A stretch of 28,778 bases of DNA from Chrysochromulina parva (lineage: Eukaryota; Haptophyta; Prymnesiales; Chrysochromulinaceae), in contig PJAB01000366.1 in the NCBI GenBank assembly GCA_002887195.1, forward strand, positions 1 through 28,778. The letters run 5' to 3'. A program made the position numbers and the translations under genes. Shown here piece after piece: positions 24,055 through 28,778 of the stretch. How positions within the stretch are numbered: the first letter of the stretch is position 1; every line of letters starts with the position of its first letter. A model generated the notes under the pieces. That model worked only from the letters and a program-made list of their open reading frames with translations. It did no database searches and had not been told where the DNA came from.

Positions 24055-26293
24055 ATGTTGCCCGCACAATCCAACGCACGTCAGCCAACAGGGCGTACGA
24101 CACACACTCCCGACGGGCAATTTGCCTTTGAGCTCTCCGAGGTGGGCATGCTCGGATCGGGAGCCCACGGGATCGTGCGTGCTGCTATGGAGGTGAAGAG
24201 CGGCAAGTGGTTTGCCATCAAGGTCATGCCCGCGTCGGTGCTCGGCGCCGTTGCCAAAGAGCTGATCGCCTTGAAGCGGGTCGATCATCCCAACATCGTG
24301 AAGCTGCATGGCACGCAGGTCGACCTCGACAAGAAGCGAGTCTACATGATCATGGTGTGTATGCTGACCCAGCGCGTGCGCCGTGCGCCGATCGCGAGCT
24401 GGCTCGTGGCGATGGTCGCCGCACTTCTGATCCGCGCCGCTCACATCCCTGTGCTCGCGAGCAGGAGTTGTGCCGCGGTGGCGAGCTCTTCGATCGCATT
24501 GCCGAATGTGGGAAGCTCGATGAGGAGACAGCGCGTCGCTACCTGATCCAGATGGCGCAAGCCATCGGCCACTGCCACAAGCTGCACGTGTACCACCGCG
24601 ACCTGAAGCCCGAGAACATCCTGCTCGACGACAACGACGAGGTCAAGATCGCCGACTTCGGGCTCGCGGCTATGGTGCAAAAGGTGCGTGAAGATGCCTC
24701 CTTCCTCCGTCACACCAAGTGCGGCTCGCTCATGTATGCGGCGCCCGAGGTGCTCGTGAGCGACGCGTCGAGGGGGTACGACGCGGCCATGGCGGACATT
24801 TGGTCGCTGGGCATTAGTGCGCGCCGCCCCCGCCCCCGCTCGTTCCCGCCGGACACTTCCCCACACGCCACGCCAGCCCCGACGCGCACCTCGAGCTGCG
24901 AGCGGCGGCAGCTTGCGCGACGGGTATCTATCCCTCCTTCGCATCACGCTACCCCCTCCCCAGCCGTTCCCCTCTCCTCGTCCCACCCACACATCCCCAT
25001 CCTCCTCCGCCCCCTCTTCCCTCTCCCCCCCTCCCCACCCCACCCTCAGTCCTCTACTCGATGCTCTCGGGCGCACTACCATTCCAGGCGGCGCACGCGT
25101 CGCGCTGCCCGCGCTATGCGATGGTACAGCAGCGCGGCGTGCGCGTCCTGTGCGAGGCCAACGGCTTCTCGGTCTCGGCAACTGACCTGCTGGTGGGCAT
25201 GATCGAGCCGGACCCGAACCGCCGGCTAACGGCTACCGGGGTCCTCGCCTCGCGCTGGGTTCAACCCTCACTGCCCACCGACAGCCCATTTGTCGTCGAC
25301 AACGGCAGCCTGCAGAAGTGGTCAGCGTGCCTAGGCGACAGCCATCAGCCGGGCTCGACCATTGCGTCGCGCATTGCGTCCCTCGACCCTGCGCCGTCTC
25401 TAGCCGTCTCTGAGATTGCATCTCGGGAGGTTGCATCTCGGGAGGTTGCATCTCGGGAGGTTGCATCTCGGGAGGTTGCATCTCGGGAGGTTGCATCTCT
25501 AGCCGTCTCGGATGCGAGCTTCGCCACCGACGACTCCCTTAATGGCACTGCGCACCTCGCTCAGGGCAAGCGCAAGCTTAGTGAGGGGCTCGAGGGCCGT
25601 TCAGCGCAGCGGCCGCGCCCAGCCGACAGAACAGGCGAGGGCGCGGGCGCGGGCGTGCAGGCCAACGCGCCGAGCAGCAGACCGCCGCCCATGCCGCACC
25701 ACCTGGGCGGCAACGACCTTGCAGAGGACGTGCCGCCCGGTGTGAATGGGATGCTGGTTCGCTCTCTCGGCTGGGTGCAACTGCCATATGAGAAGGAGCA
25801 GATGATGGGGGAAGTCGCAAGCGCTCTCGATTCGCTCGGCGTCAGGTACGAGGTGGTCAAAGGAGAGCTCTCCGATGTAGTGTACGTGGGCGGAGAGCTC
25901 AATCCCGAGGACGAGGAGACGGCGGCGAGGATCAACGCCACCGCGGCCGCTGCTCTGCTGCCCTCCAGCGACGGCAGCAGCAGCATCGACGGGTCAGCAG
26001 CGGCGGCCGCGGCGGCTGCCACGGGTGCCGGTTCGCTTCAGCGGGTCAGCAGCGGCTCCGGCACGGAGCCCAGCTCGCCCAGGTACCCGGCGGGGCAGCT
26101 GTGCGTGCGGTTGCGAGTGGTACCGGATTCCGCGACCGATGGCAGCGAGTTACACATCGACCGGCAGGCGGGCGACGTGTTGCAGTTCCACTCCTTCTAC
26201 CGCGACGTCCGCAACCAGCTCGCTGGCGCCAACGGGTGGGTGAACGTTCACGGTCGGTACGAGCACAACGTGTACGACGACTTTAAGGGTTGA
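24055..26293 (+). CDS. CAMK-group Ser/Thr protein kinase with KA1-like tail (AMPK/CHK1/CIPK-like)
   Basis: Three exons (24055-24354, 24465-24816, 25050-26293) give 631 residues. Kinase domain about 28-288: glycine loop GMLGSGAHGIV, K56 in FAIKVM, E69 in AKELIAL, catalytic YHRDLKPENILL (144-146 HRD), DFG at 164-166, activation loop T184 in HTKCGS (position of the activating Thr of AMPK), AAPEVL, then DIWSLGIILYSMLSGALPFQ assembled across exons 2 and 3. Residues 340-368 are a REVAS repeat in a Ser/Ala-rich linker. About 450-500 (EKEQMMGEVASALDSLGVRYEVV) and 567-631 (QLCVRLRVV, GDVLQFHSFYRDVRNQL) resemble the two halves of a KA1 domain, as in AMPK, CHK1 and plant CIPK, separated by an Ala/Ser-rich insert. 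Substrates unknown; roles in energy, stress or checkpoint signalling are family-based inference. The start is the first in-frame ATG; the frame upstream begins with GTG. Confidence 0.88.
24355..24464 (+). other. intron 1 (110 nt) of the kinase gene
   Basis: Begins GTGTGTATGC after codon ATG and ends CGCGAGCAG before GAG. It is phase 0. Removal gives VYMIMELCRGGELFDR, the expected kinase hinge. Confidence 0.88.
24817..25049 (+). other. intron 2 (233 nt) of the kinase gene
   Basis: Begins GTGCGCGCCG and ends CACCCTCAG after a pyrimidine tract of about 100 bases. It is phase 1. Removal joins DIWSLGI to ILYSMLSG, the conserved helix F region. The donor GTGCGCGCC is shared with the receiver-protein intron. 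Confidence 0.88.
25416..25500 (+). repeat. 15-bp coding minisatellite (5.7 copies)
   Basis: Five perfect copies of TTGCATCTCGGGAGG and a partial sixth. It is a multiple of three bases, so it encodes an in-frame (I/V)ASRE repeat in the kinase linker. Confidence 0.93.
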
Positions 26294-26793
26294 GAGCTAG
26301 CTTGCTCAACGTGAACGCTGCAGCCTCCCCCAGCCGCTGGTGGCGTCGGCAGAGCCACTGCGGGGGCGGCATGCGGGAAAGGCGAGGGGCTCACACAGGG
26401 TGAGGCGCGCGGGGCACAGATAACGATTGACGTTTAGCAACGGGGCGTTTCGGATGACAACATCCGCTGCGCGCCGGAGGTCGTGCACGGCCTGGTGCGA
26501 GTCGCGTCGACCGACGAGTGCTTGTGTGGATGTGCGGACGCATATGAATACTGACCTGGCCGCGCCGGTCGGCAAACGCTCCGGTCAATCATCCTACAGT
26601 AAGCGTTGTATTTGACGACTTTGTAGCGTAAACTTTCATAACTGCAAACGAAAGCGCGGCTAGCTGGGCATGTGTAGCTGCGGGGCCGCCTGACCGGCCT
26701 GAGGCCTGGTGCGACGCTCCGCTGTGCGGCTACAACACCTTCGCGCTGCTGCTCCGCTGGGCCCGGGCACACAGCCCCCAGAAAAAGGAGAAT
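26294..26793. other. convergent intergenic region
   Basis: 500 bases between the 3' ends of the kinase and receiver-protein genes. An AT-richer patch at about 26600-26650 may belong to 3'-end formation. Nothing else recognised. Confidence 0.5.
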
Positions 26794-28162
26794 CTATTCT
26801 TCAGTCTTGGCATGGATTACACCTGGGCTGCTCGCTGCAGGTTCAGGTGGTGAGGATGCTTCCTTCTTCGGCGGTTGCGGTGGCAGGAATGGCGGCGTCA
26901 GCGGAGCGGGCTCGAGAACTTCATCGAGCTGGTCCAGTTGCATCGCATCGAGCTGCTTCTGGATGGCGTTCGTGCAGTGCGCACGCCCCCAGAATTCGCG
27001 CAGCGCCTGAACGATCGTCGGTGTCGAGAGCGGCTTCGGGAGGCACTGGTCGAACTCAAACTCGCGGCACGTCTCCAGCTCGGGATCGGCCGTGACCGCG
27101 CAAACGTAAGCCATCGCACGCCCCTCGGTCCGGCACATGGCGCGGTACCAGGAGCACAGCGCGTACCCGCTGAGATCGGGCAAGTGCACGTCCTGAGAGA
27201 GCATGCACAGCCGCGGGTGAGCAGGCGAGTCGAGCAGAGCGCGGCTGGCAGCAGCAGCAGCAGCAGCAGCCGCAGCCGCAGCACCCGCAGCAGCCGCCGC
27301 AGCCGCAGCAGCCGCAGCAGCAGGAGCTGGCGCCGGCGCCGGCATGCCGCCGCTGCAGCCGCCGCAAGTCATGTGGTCGGCCGGCTGATGCCGCTCGCTC
27401 TCGGGCGCGCACCAGCAAGAGCAAATCATAATCGTGTTTGGCCAAATTGGCCATTGCACTATGTGCGTCCTCGGCAGTGTCCACGCGCAGGCCGAGCTCC
27501 TGGAAGACGAGCTCGGAGGCGAAGCGCGTGATCGCATCGTCCTCGACCAGCAGCACGCGGCCGGCGAAGACGCCGCTGCGGTTCCGTTGCAAGCTCGCCG
27601 GCTGCTCAAGTTGCGGCAGCTGCTGGACGGCGGATACGCCGGTTCGGGGGAGCCACTTGTGCAGCACGTGACGCAAGTCCATGACCGAGACCGGCTTGTA
27701 GAGCAGATCGTGCAGCCCGTATGCCGCCAGGGCGGCCGAATGCTCTTTGTCGTCAGCCGTGCAGGCGATCAGGATGGTCTCATGCGAGGCAACCTTGTGA
27801 CTAGTGCTCAGTTGCTCATCGTCGTGGGCCTCCACTGACCCTTGCTTGACGCACCACGACAAGTCCTGGCCGCTAACGCCCGGGAGGTTCAGGTCGATCA
27901 GAGCGATGTCGAATCGCTTGGCTCGCATCAGATCCCATGCTACCTCACCTGTCCCAGTGAGCTCCACCGAGAGGTTTAGAGCCGGTATGCCGAGCTCCGC
28001 TTGCAAGTCGGCTGAGTCGCTGTTGATGGTGTTGAGCATCATGCGCATGGTCTCGCGAACAAATTCGTCGTCCTCCACCACCAGGATTCGCACGCGTTGG
28101 TCTTCCGAGACGCTCGGTGCCCATGTCGACGTCATCATGCAGGACGGATGCTCACGTGCCAT
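26794..28162 (-). CDS. tandem phospho-receiver (REC-REC) response regulator-like protein
   Basis: Two exons (28162-27413 and 27192-26794) give 382 residues. REC1 is about 23-172: acidic pair E30/D31 (ILVVEDDE), phospho-acceptor D90 (ALIDLNLPGVSG), T135 (IACTAD), K156 (LLYKPVS). REC2 is about 200-318: E207/D208 (VLLVEDDA), phospho-acceptor D251 (DVHLPDLSGY), T284 (CAVTAD), K303 (CLPKPLS). All residues needed for phosphoryl transfer are present in both. There is no kinase, DNA-binding or other output domain; the tail (about 330-382) is Pro/Glu/Ser-rich. Such receivers normally take a phosphate from a histidine kinase or phosphotransfer protein, none of which lies in this window. The intron falls exactly before the D251 codon; splicing CTG|GAC gives LLLLDVHLPD, the expected strand and acid. 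Start: ATG at 28162; ATGs a few codons later are alternatives. Confidence 0.9.
27193..27412 (-). other. intron (220 nt) of the receiver-protein gene
   Basis: On the minus strand it begins GTGCGCGCCC and ends CTCTCTCAG. It is phase 0. Its length is not a multiple of three, so retention shifts the frame and destroys REC2. The frame of exon 2 is nevertheless open through the whole intron. Confidence 0.88.
27249..27333. repeat. CAG/CCG trinucleotide repeat inside the receiver-protein intron
   Basis: About 28 triplets, mainly GCA and GCC on the plus strand (CTG and CGG in the transcript), with a pure GCA run at the left end. It ends about 56 bases before the splice acceptor. In the frame of exon 2 it would encode poly-alanine. 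Confidence 0.85.
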
Positions 28163-28778
28163 TCCGCAGGATGTGCGTGCGTGCGTGCGAGCAAAAGGAA
28201 TCTGACCTTTTCTTTTCTGGTTCTGAAAGTGGACTGAAATCGGAAAGAGTGTAGCCTTGTTTGCTAATTACGATTCCATATCTTCAATTGACGTGAACCA
28301 CAGATGGAAACTTTCTCCACAGCGACGCCAAGAGCCAGAGTGGCGCCCGCAACGAATCAGCTGCAGCCGCACGCAGTTTGGCGCCTGCAGCGCACGCATG
28401 GGGTCGAAGACCATCGCACGCCCTCGAGACGTCGAGAGATGCCCGGCTGACTCTGGTGCTTTCGTGCACCGAGTTCGTGCCTTGATTCGTGCGCGTGTTT
28501 ATGGCGCCGTCGTGGGCGTATGCGTGGAGCGTGGCGCCGTCGTGGGCGTATCGTGGGCATACAAGGGGGCCGTCGTGGGCGCATCGAGTGTATAGATGGG
28601 CGTAGGCGCCGTCTCGATGCGCGGCGCGTGCGAAGTCCTCCTCTGTTCACAAACCTGCCGTGACCCATGCGGACGTCGGTCTCTCAGAGAACCGCCCCGT
28701 TCGTGGATCATCACGTACCGCTGAACCGCGCATTCTCGCAACAAAACGGAGCGTTGTCTTGCCGTGAGCAGACCGCCC
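28163..28778. other. upstream flank of the receiver-protein gene
   Basis: 616 bases without a supported gene. A GTGC microsatellite lies at about 28173-28188 just before the receiver-protein ATG, and the repeat at 28502-28583 follows further out. Presumably holds the receiver-protein promoter. Confidence 0.45.
28502..28583. repeat. degenerate ~30-bp tandem repeat
   Basis: The word GGCGCCGTCGTGGGCGTAT occurs at 28503-28521 and 28533-28551, followed by a variant GGGCCGTCGTGGGCGCAT at about 28566-28583 and a weaker trace after that. No gene seen; function unknown. Confidence 0.75.

Noticed and set aside
25416..25500. CRISPR-like array
   Set aside because: The 15-base units are contiguous with no spacers, lie in a coding exon and encode a peptide repeat.
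26794..28162. Receiver gene as bacterial contamination
   Set aside because: It has a spliceosomal intron with the same donor form (GTGCGCGCC) as the neighbouring kinase gene and lies between eukaryotic genes.

Overview
This is nuclear DNA from a eukaryote, most likely a GC-rich unicellular alga or related protist; a haptophyte-like genome is my best guess, not a proof. Reasons: genes begin at ATG with no bacterial ribosome binding sites or operons; four genes have short or absent introns with GT-AG borders that restore conserved protein motifs when removed; and the gene content is eukaryotic (an IP3-receptor-type calcium channel, an ESCO-type cohesin acetyltransferase, an AMPK/CHK1/CIPK-like kinase), mixed with plant- or bacterial-type functions (branched-chain amino acid synthesis, a bacterial aliphatic amidase, tandem receiver domains).

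Layout, left to right. 398-2155 (+): biosynthetic threonine deaminase with unusual cofactor loops. 2842-3476 (-, one intron): small basic protein whose tail resembles the UAP56-binding motif of mRNA export adaptors. 3864-6338 (+): leucine-rich-repeat plus coiled-coil protein, divergent from the previous gene. 7095-7952 (-): ESCO/Eco1 acetyltransferase. 8153-9418 (+): GT31-like glycosyltransferase, divergent from ESCO across 200 bases. 9777-20933 (-): one uninterrupted 11.2 kb reading frame for a 3718-residue IP3-receptor/ryanodine-receptor superfamily channel. 20934-22311: the largest gene-free stretch. 22312-23565 (-, one intron): aliphatic amidase of the bacterial AmiE type. 24055-26293 (+, two introns): CAMK-group protein kinase with a KA1-like tail. 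26794-28162 (-, one intron): protein made of two phospho-receiver domains. The last 600 bases hold a short tandem repeat and no gene.

Genes occur mostly as divergent or convergent neighbours with compact spacers. They do not form an obvious single pathway. Loose themes are signalling (Ca2+ channel, kinase, receiver protein) and nitrogen metabolism (threonine deaminase and amidase, both releasing ammonia). The best leads are the intron in the amidase gene, built of two tandem copies of one sequence that each carry a splice-donor-like motif; the channel pore without the family's GGGxGD filter; the threonine deaminase with three altered PLP loops; and a shared E2F-like GGCGAAA inverted motif in two divergent promoters.
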